DNA of 64,000 bases from Edaphochlamys debaryana (lineage: Eukaryota; Chlorophyta; Chlorophyceae; Chlamydomonadales): NCBI GenBank assembly GCA_016858145.1, contig JAEHOE010000023.1, positions 930,001-994,000 of the forward strand, read 5' to 3'. A program made the position numbers and the translations under genes. How positions within the stretch are numbered: position 1 is the first letter of the stretch; each line of letters opens with the position of its first letter. This document shows positions 10,790-21,900 of the stretch, in pieces. The notes under the pieces are model-generated. The model worked only from the letters and a program-made list of their open reading frames with translations, was not told the DNA's origin and did not search any database.

Positions 10790-12814
10790 GCTCGCCAGGC
10801 GGCAGCGCCGCCGCCGAGGCCGCTGTGGCAGCAGAAGCTCCCACCTCCCACCAAGCAGGAGCGGGAGCTGGGCGGGGGGCTTCTGCAGGCGCTTGCGGCG
10901 CTGCGCGTGCATACCTGTGCGCAGTGGCAGCGTCGAGCTGACGGCGTGACGGGTGACGGCTGGGCGGGAGAACACGCGGTAGGGGGGGACGCGTGGGCAT
11001 GATGGCTTCTTCTCGGCGTCGGCAGCGTGAGCGGCAGCAGCAACGCTTTTGCAGTGCATGACTAGAGGGCGGGAGGCGGAGGGAGGCCCCACCGGAGCGG
11101 GACCGACGCAACGCCAATAGCATGGCGTCGCGGCGCGCATGGGCGCGCATGCCGCAGCCACGGCGGCCCTTGACGCCAGGTGGACCGCCGCAGGCCCGCA
11201 GCCCTGTCATGGCCGCTGTCCGCCTCCCCTCCGTGCCACTTCTGCCTTACAGCACCTGAGCTGCCAGGTGCGTGCTCTGGCTTCCCTTACTTGTGCAATC
11301 GGTGTTGTTGCTCAGGGAACAGAGCAGCAGGGGCTGCAGGGCACGAGGCTTCATCCCCCTCCCGTGTGCTCCTCGACGCTCCTCCCCCGCCCTCAAGAGA
11401 CCCCGACTTACTTACTCGCAAGCATCGGCTCCCATCGGCTCCCATCCGGCGACTCCGCGAGCTCTTGAGGCAGCGCTGAGGACATTGCGTCTGAGTGTGC
11501 GGAGGGTCCGCGCTGCCAGCCGGAGCCTGTACTGGTGAGCATGCCGGCCCGTGGGTGGGTCTGGCGCCTGGCGGGTGACGCTGGGGGTTGCTTCGTTGGG
11601 CAGGGTTGGCCCGGGACCTATCCCGCGGGGGGGGCGGGGGCTGGGGGCTGGGCTGCGAATGCTCCTCTGAGCGCCGCTGGAAGGGCGACAGCGGGTGGAA
11701 CGTGGTGCTGAGGGTGGCGCCTATCCAGCGGAAGGCGTTCAGGTCCGTGGCGAAGGCTCTGAAAGCAGGGCGGACTGGTGGTGACGCCCTACCTCACTCC
11801 CCTGGGGCGGGCGCTGCGACTGGATAGGGGTCCTGTGTTTCAGAAGCTGGCAGCTGATGGCCTGACGCCCCGCTGGTGCAAGGGGGCTGACATTGTGTTC
11901 CTGGAAGGCGGCGGCTGGATGCGGTACGGGTTCTGACCTGGCCTTGGTTGCTCAGGAAAGCTTTTTTGAGGGCGTGAGCCCGCGGGCTGTGCCGAGGTGC
12001 TGTCAAGCACGTTTGGGCACTGGTGTAACTCACTCACTCACTCTGTCCCGGGCCCCTCCCTCATCAGCGCAAGGGCCCTTCCAACTGGTCGGCCTCGAGC
12101 AGCCCTCGCCCTCGCGCCCTCCCTCCTACCCGTCCCTGCGCTCAAACACGCCCTCCTGCGCGGCCGCCCACCAGGCCCTCCTGCGCGCCCGCCCACGGCC
12201 TGGACGCCTGCGAGCTCTCGGAGCGCTGGGCGAGGGGGGCTCCGTCCTCTAGACGCAGACGACGCAGATGACACACAAGGCGGGCCCGCAGCGAGGGGCC
12301 TGAAGGAGCACGTGGAGACGGGCGCGCACGACTACCGGTACCGCCGCTGTCCTCCGTTGATGCCCCGGGCAGCCGGCCGTGGCCCTCGAACAGTCTGGCC
12401 GCAGAGGGGCATCTGCTGCCCGGCGCCAGCGACGCCAGGAAGGCCCTGCTGGGGGGCAGCTGGGCCCTGCTGGGCCTGGCGCCGGCGCCGACCACTCGCA
12501 TCCCCACGCCACGGTGGACTGAGGCCTCTACAGTGAGTCTGCGGGGTATTCGGGTCTCGGCCTTAAACCTGCTTACAGAGCTACCGGTACTGTGATGGCC
12601 GACGGGCCGAGGCCCCATGCGTACATGCGCGCACTGCTGGCTGCTCCTTCGTCCCGGCGTGGTAGGTCCGGGGCGCGGGGTGGAGGTTGTCTGCGCCGCC
12701 TGAAGCGCGCTGGACAGACCGTTGACCGCGCTGGACCGCGCGCTCGCCGCCCTGCTCCGCCACAGCACCGTATCCAAAGCCACAGCAACCATATCGCGGT
12801 GCAAGGTGTCTCAG
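10790..12814 (+). pseudogene. Coding-like fragments; possible gene remnant or unresolved gene
   Basis: Several plus-strand pieces look coding but could not be joined. One follows a GACGCAG acceptor at 10782: LTARQAAAPPPRPLWQQKL, then PPPTKQERELGGGLLQALAA. One near 11660-11780 includes WNVVLRVAPIQRKAFRSVAK. One near 11845-11930 includes ADIVFLEGGGWMRYG. One near 12350-12530 includes DARKALLGGSWALLGLAPAP. The last, near 12710-12814, includes ALDRALAALLRHSTVSKA and ends at a CAG-GTGGGC donor. In-frame stops and unclear phases lie between them. I recognise no family. It could be a decayed gene, a transposon remnant, or a real gene whose short exons I failed to connect. Confidence 0.3.
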
Positions 12815-13988
12815 GTGGGCGAGAATGCCGCTCTCCGGTGCTAAGGGGGCTGAGGGTCTTCCCCGGGCGCCAGAGATGACCTGGTGATGACCGAGATGAC
12901 CGCCTCTCAGACCTAACGTAAGACGGAATCTTGGTAACAGCAGCGAGCTTTTGGAGAGGATGTGGCGTGCAGGGATCAGAGCAAAAGGCGCGGCGTCGCC
13001 CACAAGCAGGCGGCGCCGGCGCACGGCGGGCTGAGCGATGGCGGCTTGGGCTGCCCAGTTGGGCATGGGGGCAGCGGACGGAGCCGAATTGCCTGGCCTA
13101 GCGTGTAGCTGCCGCGCTTGATAGCCTGTTGTTCTGAAGAACCGGCCCCGGCTATGTCCAGTGGATTGGGGTTACGTAGGCATGGACGGCCCCAGTCACT
13201 ACATGTGCGGCGGGCTGAAGTCTGGCCACGGGCAAGGTCTGGCAGGGGGGTGACTGGCTCAGCCCTCTTCCGGATGGACATCCCGCGCTGCTTGTCGCGG
13301 CCTCGCTATATCGCAATGAGGCGCGAGGTCGCCAGGCCCCACGGCGTGCCCACACACACCGTCGCGGGCCGAATCCGGCCACCCCGGCCCCCACCTCACC
13401 CCGCGACGCATATTGGCCCCCTGAATAGACTAAGCTCGCTGCAATTCTTCTCCTCTCCTCCAAGGAAGAATGACTGCACGAACGAAACGTTTCCTCACTT
13501 ATATGCGCGTGACTGTTTGAAAGGGTTTTCCTGAACGAGACGTGCGGGGTGTCGCCGCTATGAAACAATTGTATAACGAGGTCGGACCGCGCCTCCGGGG
13601 CACGCCACTCATCCGAAAGGCAAATGCGTGTGACCGCCGAACCTGCACGGACCTGAGCGTTGGAAGTGAGACTTGCGTGCTGCCATTCAGCCGAGGGACA
13701 CTGTCGAGATCGAGGCAGTGCGGGGCTGCGGGCTCGAGTCGGGGCCAAACGGCAGCTGGCTCGGCAGGTCGCCCGCGGGCCCCAACCCGTACTGGCTTGA
13801 TTTTTCCCGCGCGGACCGCATACCGTCTCCAGCGCTTCTTCACGCAAAGTATAGGTGCCTGTCAACGCCAACAGCGTCCAACGTTTAAGCGTCTAGGGAC
13901 CATAGGACGCTTTTGACCTTGCGAGTCTGCCACCGCTCGGCGTCCCCTTCGAGGACCTGCATTGTATTCAAACACATTCAACGATAGT
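12815..13988. other. Intergenic region upstream of the glycosyltransferase-like gene
   Basis: No splice-consistent coding signal was found. The part just upstream of 13989 probably contains the promoter and 5' UTR of the next gene. Base composition is somewhat less GC-rich around 13430-13620 than in the surrounding genes. Confidence 0.5.
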
Positions 13989-14520
13989 ATGGCGCTTCTG
14001 AAGTCCACCGGACGTGTTGCGACGGCTGGCGTGCGCGGATGGCTGATTGCAGTCTGTGTGGCGATCCTGGCCCTGCGGCCTGCCCTGGCGTCTAGACCAC
14101 TGGTTCCTGGGCCAGACGGCAGGGCTCTGCTGGTCCAAGGCCCGCGCCCAGTGACCTGCACATCCAGGCCCGCAGTTTCCGATATCTACGTGATAGCCAG
14201 CGTCGGCAGTGCCCGCACTGAGACCGTGTGCAGCTGGATCAAGCAGCACGGCGGGCCGCTGGCTGCCGCTTCGTGCTCGGAGGTCCAGGGCTGTGCCAGC
14301 GGATGCTCAATTTCCACACCTCACTTATCCATGGTGAGCATTGCAGCTGGGGCCTGGAGCGATAGCCATGGGGTGCCTACGGTGCCTGGTGACTGGTGGG
14401 CTCGACGGTCCTTCAAACGGGGCACGCACCTTCGGGACAGCCTCCGAAACGTGCCGCGGCCGAGTCCCAAGCGGCGACGCAAGCTGCCGCCCCGCTGCCC
14501 GATCAAGGATTAGAGTTTGG
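13985..14520 (+). repeat. Segmental duplication, copy 1
   Basis: Exon 1 and the first 190 bases of intron 1 of the glycosyltransferase-like gene are nearly identical to 17078-17612. The sequence either side of the exon 1 donor is equally conserved, so this is a recent DNA-level duplication rather than shared protein ancestry. Confidence 0.9.
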
Positions 14521-15867
14521 GCCTTCTTCATGGAGCGTTCCGCGTGCGTGACCGCGTGGGCGCTTGCATAGGTCCGGTCCCGGACGTACAGCTCTCACTA
14601 AGAGCTTCGGACTGTGAAGGCTTGCTCCCTCTCGCTTCCTGGCGGCACGCACGCCTGCGCTAACTCCTCCAATCAGGCTGCCCTCCCCACCCCTTGCCTC
14701 GCGCGCTCAATCTTACAACCCAGGGGCATCGGGCTCACATATTCCACACCGCAAGTCTCCCGTTGCCAGTTCGTCAACCCTCGACCCACCCCGCTCCACC
14801 CAACCCTCGACCGCGCCCTTGCAGGTCAGCGCTCGCCACCTGGTCGCGCCGGACATATACTCACGGCCCCACACCTGGACCACGGAACTGCTGTACAGCC
14901 TGGGCGTGTGGCCGGGTCCGGCGGCGCTGTTCGACCGTGATGAGCGGGTGCAATCGACCGCTGTGGACGCCGCCGCGTCCTTCATGTCGGCCGTCCAGCG
15001 CTGGACGCTCGAGATGACGGAGCGGGGCGTGCCCTCCTCCAAGCGCGCGGATCGCCAGCTCCTCATCTTGCGGGTGCGTGCCCACGCATTGCCTCGGTCC
15101 AGCTTCGTTGAGAAGGTCACGGAGGCCTCGAGTTCTGTGGCCGTTCCGTTCCCTGGCCTTAGCTGAACACCTCAGCCTAAGCTGAGGTTAACAATTTGTG
15201 GCTTGCGGAACCAGCCTGCCTGATACCTCCAAGTGTGAACCCGTCTTGCACTCTCAAGCGAGAACCCCTCTTGCCCCACGCTACCCCACCCTATCCCACC
15301 ACCACAGGATGACGCCGAGCTGACTGAGGAGTCGGTCGCCCGCCTCCTGCGCGCCATGGACGACCTCCCCGCCTGGTGAGGCCCCTGATGCCCTCCCCTC
15401 CTCGGCTGCTTCCAGCCCCTGCGCGGCCACCTCCGTCCATACGCCTTGCTAGCTCTTTCCGCGGCCGCCCCCTGTGCTCCATCACCCTCTCCCACACCCG
15501 CACATGCACCCGCCGGCATGCCCACTCACCCAACCGGACGCCTGCCCCGCCGCCCCGCAGCTACGATGCGCTGTCCCTGGACGCCCCCGACGCCTACTGC
15601 ACCGACTGGGCCTCCTCCTGGCTGCTGCCCAAGGCCTGGCGGCCGCAGGCCCGTGTGGTCTCCGCACGCTCCCGTGCGGCCGTTGCACACCCCCGCAGTA
15701 CGGGCATGGTGGTGTCGTACAAGGGAGCCATCCGCATGCTGAGCGGATTGCCCGTCACGCGTGAGCTGGACGTGTTCCTCCGTGACCTGTGCGTGGATGG
15801 CGTGCTCGACATGTACGTCACCTGCCCGCGCGTGGTGGCGGTCTCGGGCGAGCAGCGCAGCGCTTGA
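13989..15867 (+). CDS. Secreted/Golgi glycosyltransferase-like protein (GT25-like)
   Basis: Four exons: 13989-14333, 14825-15073, 15308-15375 and 15561-15867. Phases are 0, 0 and 2, and the product has 322 residues. The ATG opens a signal-anchor-like segment, with hydrophobic GWLIAVCVAILALRPALA near residues 16-33, so the protein should enter the secretory pathway. DIYVIASVGSARTET then resembles the first strand of GT25 (LPS/procollagen galactosyltransferase) enzymes. LLILRDDAELT at residues 194-204 resembles their EDD metal/nucleotide-sugar motif, though R replaces the usual E. The C-terminal STGMVVSYKGAIRML resembles the conserved region before the last helix of that family. The similarity is by motif order only and the family is inferred. 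Exon 1 and part of intron 1 were duplicated about 3.1 kb downstream. Confidence 0.62.
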
Positions 15868-17081
15868 GCGGGGTCGAGCGAGTCATGAGGAGTGGGGGCA
15901 CGGGGGTGCCGGTATGCGTGCAGGTGGTGGGGTGGGTAGGTTGCGGCTGGGCGGGGCGGCCCGTGACGCCGAGGAGGAGTCGGGGAGGGGAGGGTTCTTG
16001 CAGGGTGGGGGAGCTCGTCGCTTGGGTGTCGGGAACTCGCCGGGCTGGTGGTGCAGCCACTCGGGCGTGTGCGTGTAGCGTTCTTTTTCATGAGATGGCT
16101 TGTTCTTGGAGCCTTGGGCTCGGCGATGGAGGGGAAGAATGCATCGTGCCCCGGACTGCCCGCTTTCGGACGCTGTGTTTGGATGGGCCGGACCGCCTCT
16201 GCCTTTGCCAAGCCTTAAGAACTAGCCAGGAAATGTTGGCCGGGGGTTGGTTGGTGGTTGTGTTGACGTTGACTATGTTGGAGTGATAATAACGAACGTC
16301 TTGTTACCAAGAACTGGCCGCAGTCTGTTGACATGGAAGATAGGGCCTGTGTCGTATCGGTGAGAGGCCCCAGACAAGTGAGTTGTGTGGTTCTGACAGT
16401 AAGGTGGTCGGACGAAGAGGCCAACTGGTAACGGTGCATGCATGACTCGTGTGCGTGTTGTTGAGAGGCGTGAAACTTTGCATGATGTCCCATGCGTGCA
16501 GTGTCTCGGGCTCTCGTAGTTGTGGCGTGATGTGCATACGGTACAAGTTGCAGCGAGATAACTTATCAAAGAAGAGAGAAGGGCTGCAACAGTCCCTAAA
16601 CCCACCACGTGTTTATGAGGGTTCGTTGCACCGCTGTGGTGGACCGGTCGAGGCCGTAACGGAGACAAGTTGAGAGGTGGTCGTACTTGTGCATAATCGA
16701 GGGTTTGCAGTGAGCCATTAGGAGCCATTTATTCTTGGGGCCGGGGCCAATGCCACTGGCGCGCCACACTGGCAACTACTGCAACTTTTCCTGACGTGTA
16801 AGTTCTCGGGCTACGCAGGCCCTCCATCTGGCAAGCCGTGAGACGCCCAGGCCCCCTGTCACCAGACAGTCATGGCCGCGAAGAAAGCAGGATGCGGATG
16901 ACTCGCGAAGGGCGCTGACAGACTGAGCTCCCCACCACCACCCGCCCTGGCAACTTCTGCCAGTAATGGGCTGAGCCCCCGCCGTCAGTTGCGCTCTTGC
17001 GTCATGCCCGTACCCCAAAGCCCAGGTTGCCTTGTGCTCCAGCTACCGTGTGTACCGGTGTGGTGCAGAGGCAGTGATACG
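15868..17081. other. 3' flank and intergenic region
   Basis: The region follows the glycosyltransferase-like gene. Its less GC-rich part at 16200-16720 has no coding character. A TGTAA at 16797-16801 could be a poly(A) signal, but it lies about 930 bases past the stop codon. Nothing else is recognisable. Confidence 0.45.
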
Positions 17082-17432
17082 ATGGCGCTTCTGAAGTCCC
17101 CGGACGCCTTGCGAAGGCTGGCGTGCGCGGATGGCTGATTGTAGTCTGTGTGGCGATCCTGGCCCTGCGGCCTGCCCTGGCGACTAGACCACTGGTTCCT
17201 GCTTCCTGGGGCAGACGGCAGGGCTCTGCTGGTCCAAGGCCCGCGCCCGGTGACCTGCACATCCAGGCCCGCAGTTTCCGATATCTACGTGATAGCCAGC
17301 GTCGGCAGTGCCCGCACTGAGACCGTATGCAGCTGGATCAAGCAGCACGGCGGGCCGCTGGCTGCCGCTTCGTGCTCGGAGGTCCAGGGCTGTGCCAGCG
17401 GATGCTCGATGTCCACACCTCACTTATCCATG
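17082..17432 (+). pseudogene. Broken copy of glycosyltransferase-like exon 1
   Basis: This is a near-copy of 13989-14333 that keeps the ATG and the GTGAGC donor. One base is missing near 17099, which shifts the frame into a TGA at 17136-17138. A 7-base insertion near 17200 (a repeated CTTCCTG) then restores the original frame, so the downstream part still encodes SDIYVIASVGSARTETV. No copies of exons 2-4 were found. Homology to the first copy's intron continues, with an interruption, to about 18260. It is best read as a truncated pseudogene. Confidence 0.8.
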
Positions 17433-17619
17433 GTGAGCATTGCAGCTGGGGCCTGGAGCGATAGCCATGGGGTGCCTGCGGTGCCTGGTGACTGGTGGGC
17501 TCGACGGTCCTTCAAACGGGGCAAGCACCTCCGGGACAGCCTCCGAAACGTGCCGCGGCCGAGTCCCAAGCAGCGACGCAAGCTGCCGCCCCTCTACCCC
17601 ATTGTCTGATAGAGTGTAG

Positions 17620-18160
17620 GAGTTTGCGTCCCACTGTTCCCGCAGGCGCAACGCCCAGAGATGGGGTTGCAGTTTGAGTTCCGCCACAGGGAAGGCGCCT
17701 CGAGGTGACAGCGGCAGGCGGCGCAGGCCTCCAAGCTGATAGCTCAGCCACGGGGTGCATGGCTTTGGCCCCTTCCCCCTTGTAGTTGATGCGTTAAGGC
17801 AGGTCTAGACTTGACGGGAACCCCACTCTCGTGCGTTATCGCCTCCGTACCTGGGGTCCGGGTAGCGTGTCTGCTACACCCCTGCTCCTGCCCTGGCCCT
17901 TGTGTGTTAGAAGGGCCCCGCTCTTAGCGATGGTGGTGTTGGGCGCGTGTGTGGAGGCGCTGGGCTTGGGCAGACGGGGCGCGTGAGGCCTTGCTGGTGC
18001 CCCTGGTGGGCCGCGTGCTAGTGACGTGGTGGTGAATCCTGTGATGTCTTGTCAGGTTGCGACGGAAGGGGTGAGGGTGCGGCCTTGTTCATGCAGGCGT
18101 TTTACATGCGGGGGTTACTATAGACAACGGGGCGAAGTGCCACGGAGTCGTGGCACCTGC
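17620..18160. other. Insertion within the duplicated intron
   Basis: Copy 2 of the duplication matches the parent intron up to about 17612 and again from about 18150 to 18260, where the GTGACCGCGTG and AGAGCTTCGG-like stretches match 14548-14690 less closely. The roughly 540 bases between have no counterpart at 14505-14545. No open frame, terminal repeat or target-site duplication was recognised. It could be a solo element, or it could mean that copy 1 lost the sequence. Confidence 0.4.
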
Positions 18161-18282
18161 GGGGGTGACCGCGTGTGCGCTTGAATAGCTGCGGGACGTG
18201 CAGCTAACACCAAGTGCTTTTGGAACTGTGGGCTTTGCTCTCTCGGGGCACGCCTGCCCTAATCTCCAGTACATACCAGCAG

Positions 18283-18296
18283 CATATGATCATATG
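18283..18296. repeat. 14-bp perfect palindrome
   Basis: CATATGATCATATG reads the same on both strands, within otherwise GC-rich sequence at the edge of the duplicated region. It could be a protein-binding site or chance. Confidence 0.5.
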
Positions 18297-18382
18297 TAGC
18301 AACCATGCTGCCTTCACCTCACCGCCCCCTTCCCCCGCGCGCGAAGGTCCTCCCGGCCCCCCCAGGCCCCCAGCTCCCACCC

Positions 18383-18685
18383 TCCAGGCCCACGCGCCCA
18401 CCACCTTATGCCATCACCCGCTCCGAGGTGTAAGTGAAATCCACAAAGTAGGGCTCACAGGTTGACGGGAAAGCCCAAGAGGGGGCCTACCGTAGGTGAG
18501 AGGCACGGACACGCGTGCCCACCAGGCCCCCTCACCAGGCCCCTCCAGGCCCACGCGCCCACCGCCTTATGCCATCACCCGCTCCGAGGTGTTGTTGTAG
18601 TTCACAAAGTAATGCTCGCAGGTTGACGTGAAAGCCCAAGAGGGGGCCTACGGTGAGAGGCATGGACACGCGTGCCCATGCCCCA
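18383..18685. repeat. Two-copy tandem repeat, period about 160 bp
   Basis: CCAGGCCCACGCGCCCACC followed by CTTATGCCATCACCCGCTCC occurs from 18383 and again from 18543. The similarity continues through AAAGCCCAAGAGGGGGCCTA and ACACGCGTGCCCA in both units. The copies differ at scattered positions. No coding function is seen. The repeat lies upstream of the large gene starting at 18955. Confidence 0.8.
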
Positions 18686-18954
18686 CGGGGTACGTCGCAC
18701 GAGGCCGATGTCGGGTAGCGTCCTGAGGTGAGTGAGGTCAACTCTCGAGTAGCATGCTGTCGACTCCATAGCTTTAGATCTGCGCTTGTGTCTCTCATGA
18801 CCCCAGAACGATAGCCAGGAAGCCGACCAGTCCATGTGTTCGACGCCTACTTGACCACCTGTTACAGATGGAAGGCTGTGATGACCCGCAAGCTTGCCTA
18901 GGGGGCACGAACCTGTCAGAGAGCTGAGGTCAACGCGACACAGACGAGGTCAAA

Positions 18955-21900
18955 ATGTCCGGGAACGCTCAAAGCGGCCCAGGAGCTGCAGCAGACGAGC
19001 ATGCCGTTATCAACACGGCAGCTGGCATCAAGGACAAGATGGCTCAGCTGCAAAGTCGCTTGGAGGGATGTGTCGCCAACTTGCAGAGCGTCCAGCTGCC
19101 AGTACAGCGAGCTCAAGAGGGGAGATCACGACTGCAGCACACCGCTACAGCCTCTGCTTCGATGCATGCTGGCCAGCAGAAGTCGCCAGGCAGCGATGGG
19201 GGTGCGCCAGGCGCTCGCCGCGGCCGCAGCGTAACAACGCTCCACAGCGACGCACATGCCTCTCATAGCAACGCTCGAGCCGGCGGGGGCGCTAAGCGCG
19301 TGGTGGTGGGGATCGGCAGCCTTCGGGCGGGGTCCGTGACCGGGAGGCCCCCCTCAGACGACGACGACGACGAGGGGTCGCTGGAGGGCGAGGATGAGGA
19401 CGACGATGAGGACAGCGACGGCGAAACCATTCGCGCCATCGCTGCCGCTGCTCGGCAGCGTACTCGGACCAGCAGCGGCGGCGACGGGGCCGGCGCGTCG
19501 CCCCATCCGGCCCCCATCTCCGTGGGAGCGGCGCTGGCGAACCTCAAGCACAGCCTGTCGCCCCACGTGCAGAGCTCCCTCAAGGGGTTGCCCATCACCT
19601 CTGGCGAGCAGCTCAAGGCCCAGTACCAGAAAGCCGTGGGCGACAGCGTGCAGCGGCGCCTGATCGACCGGGCGGACCAGTTCCAAGCCAACGTCCACGA
19701 AGCGCTGTCCGGGAACGAGAGCGACACGCTTCCTTCGCCAGCCGCTGCCCCGGGCACCCTGCAGCGGCTCCTGGTGGCTGGCGGCCGCCGCTCCGAAACC
19801 GGCACCCCGGGAGCTGCCAGCCCGCTGCGGGCCTCCTCGCCAGCGCCAACAACGCCCCGGTCACAGATTCCCTCGGCTCCGGGGACAGCTCCGCCAGGCG
19901 GGAGCAGCAGCAGCAGCGGCATGCCGCCCCGGCCCCCGCCCATGCGTGTGTCGGGCATAGGCCAAGAGCCCGGGTCTGGCAAGGGTGACTCTGGCACGCC
20001 TTCCTCGGCCGGAAGCTCTCGGCGAACAACGGTGGATGCAGCGCGCCCTGCCCCGAAGCCGTCCACGCCTGGCAGCAAATCCGCAGCGCCGTCGCCACAC
20101 CCGACGGCACCGCCCCCCACGCCGGCGGCGCTGCCCGCGCCCGTGCCTGCCACCGGCTTCAGGCCGCCCGCGTCTCTGCTACCCCCGCCGTCACCATCAG
20201 CGTTGCCCGCTACGTCGGTCTCCGTTTCCACCCCCGCGGGCTACCCGCAGCCGCCGGGGCCTGCGCCTAGGGACAGCGGGATGGGCTTTGGCGGCGGCGG
20301 CGATGGCGGCGTGGGCTGGAGGTTCAACGCAGCGGGTTCAGGGGGTGGAGTGGCGCTTAGCGTTGGCACCGGCCCCAGCGACGACATGGGTGTCCCCACC
20401 TTCAACAACCCCGGCGCCGGTGACGCTGGCAACTCCCTCAGCCCCTTCGCCTCCAACACCTCGCTGCAAATGTCCAAGTCTTTCACTGCGGCCTTCGACT
20501 CCGCGCTCGAGGCCCAGGGCGGCCCCGCTGGCGCTGCGGTGGGGTTCATGCCGCCGCCGGATGCCTTCGGTGGCGCCGCGCCATCTGGGTCGGGACACGG
20601 CGCGGGCGGAGTGGCGGCTGGCTTCATGCCCCCAGCGGACTTGCTCCCGCCCGGCTACGGCCGCACCTCCTCGGCCTCCTCGGGGCACGGCCAGCCGGCC
20701 ATGCCCCAGGCTATGGGCTTCATGCCGCCCGCTGAGCTGCTCGGCTCGGGCGCGGGCGGCCTAGCCGGGCACTACCCAGACATTGCCCCCGCGGCCCAGC
20801 GCGCCATGCTGAGCAGCTTCTCCAGCATGCAGCAGCCCCTGCGGCCCGCCACCATGCCGCTGCGGACCGTGGAGACGGTGCGGCTGCGGGTGGAGCCGGC
20901 GGGCCTGCAGATGCCGCCCGGCGGCATGGGCTTCGCGCTGCCGCCTGCCCTGATGAATGCATCGGGCCTGGGCGGCGTCATCGGGCCGGGGCCGGGATCG
21001 GGGTTCGGAGGGGGCATCCCCGGGGGTAGCAGCAGCGACAGCAACCACGGACCCGAGCTGATCGTGGACGTGCCTTCACCAGTCATGGGCTTCCAGCAGG
21101 GCTCAGCCAGGGGCCATGCTGGAACACCAGGGGCTGCGGGCACGCCAGGGCCGTCACCCCTGGGCCAGCCGACGTCCAGCATCCCCATCGGCGGCTTCAG
21201 TTTCGGAATCAACGCAGCCGTGTTTGGGAGCAGGGAGCCCAAGATCCCCGCCGATCCGCCCCCGCCCGCGCCCACGCCTGTGCCCGCGTCCTCCGCCTAC
21301 CCGTCCATGGCCAGTGCCGCGCCCATCTTCGGCATGCCGCCCACCGCCGCCAGCGGTCCCCACTCCGAGCCAGACGCACCGGAGCCCGTGGGCTGGCGCA
21401 TCGGGGCCGTGTCGGATGCGGAGACTGGGTCGTATGCTGTGGACGTGACAGAGGACCCGCCCACGCCGTCACTTCCGCCCATCTCGTCGTTGGGCTGGCA
21501 GCCGCCGCCCATGGATGACACCTTGCCCAAGGTGCTGGTGCCGCCAGCTGCGGCGGATGCGGGCCTGAGCTTCGGGCCCATGGGCGCCCCCATGCGTCCC
21601 CCGATCGCTCTGGGCAGCGGGCGCGCGTCGACTGCGGGCGAGTCCGACGATGGCAAGCAGGTGGAGGGGCAGGAGAAGATGCCCTGGGAGGAGAGCAGCG
21701 AGGAAGGCGAGGAGCACGCGCAGCCGGGGCAGGCTCGGCCGGGCCCCGGCCCGCCGTCAGCGGCTCTGGGCAGGCAGTCGAGCAGCCTCCGCCGCCTGCC
21801 ACCGCCGGTGCTTGCGCCCTCGCCGACTGGCGGTGTGGTGCCCATGCCCCAGCCTCTTCCCTTCTCTAGCAGCAGCGAAACACTGGCTGCAGGCCCCGCC

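Noticed and set aside
19263..20231. Minus-strand open frame of 322 codons inside the giant gene
   Set aside because: It mirrors the codon bias of the forward exon, has no independent motif, and the forward model is continuous in phase.
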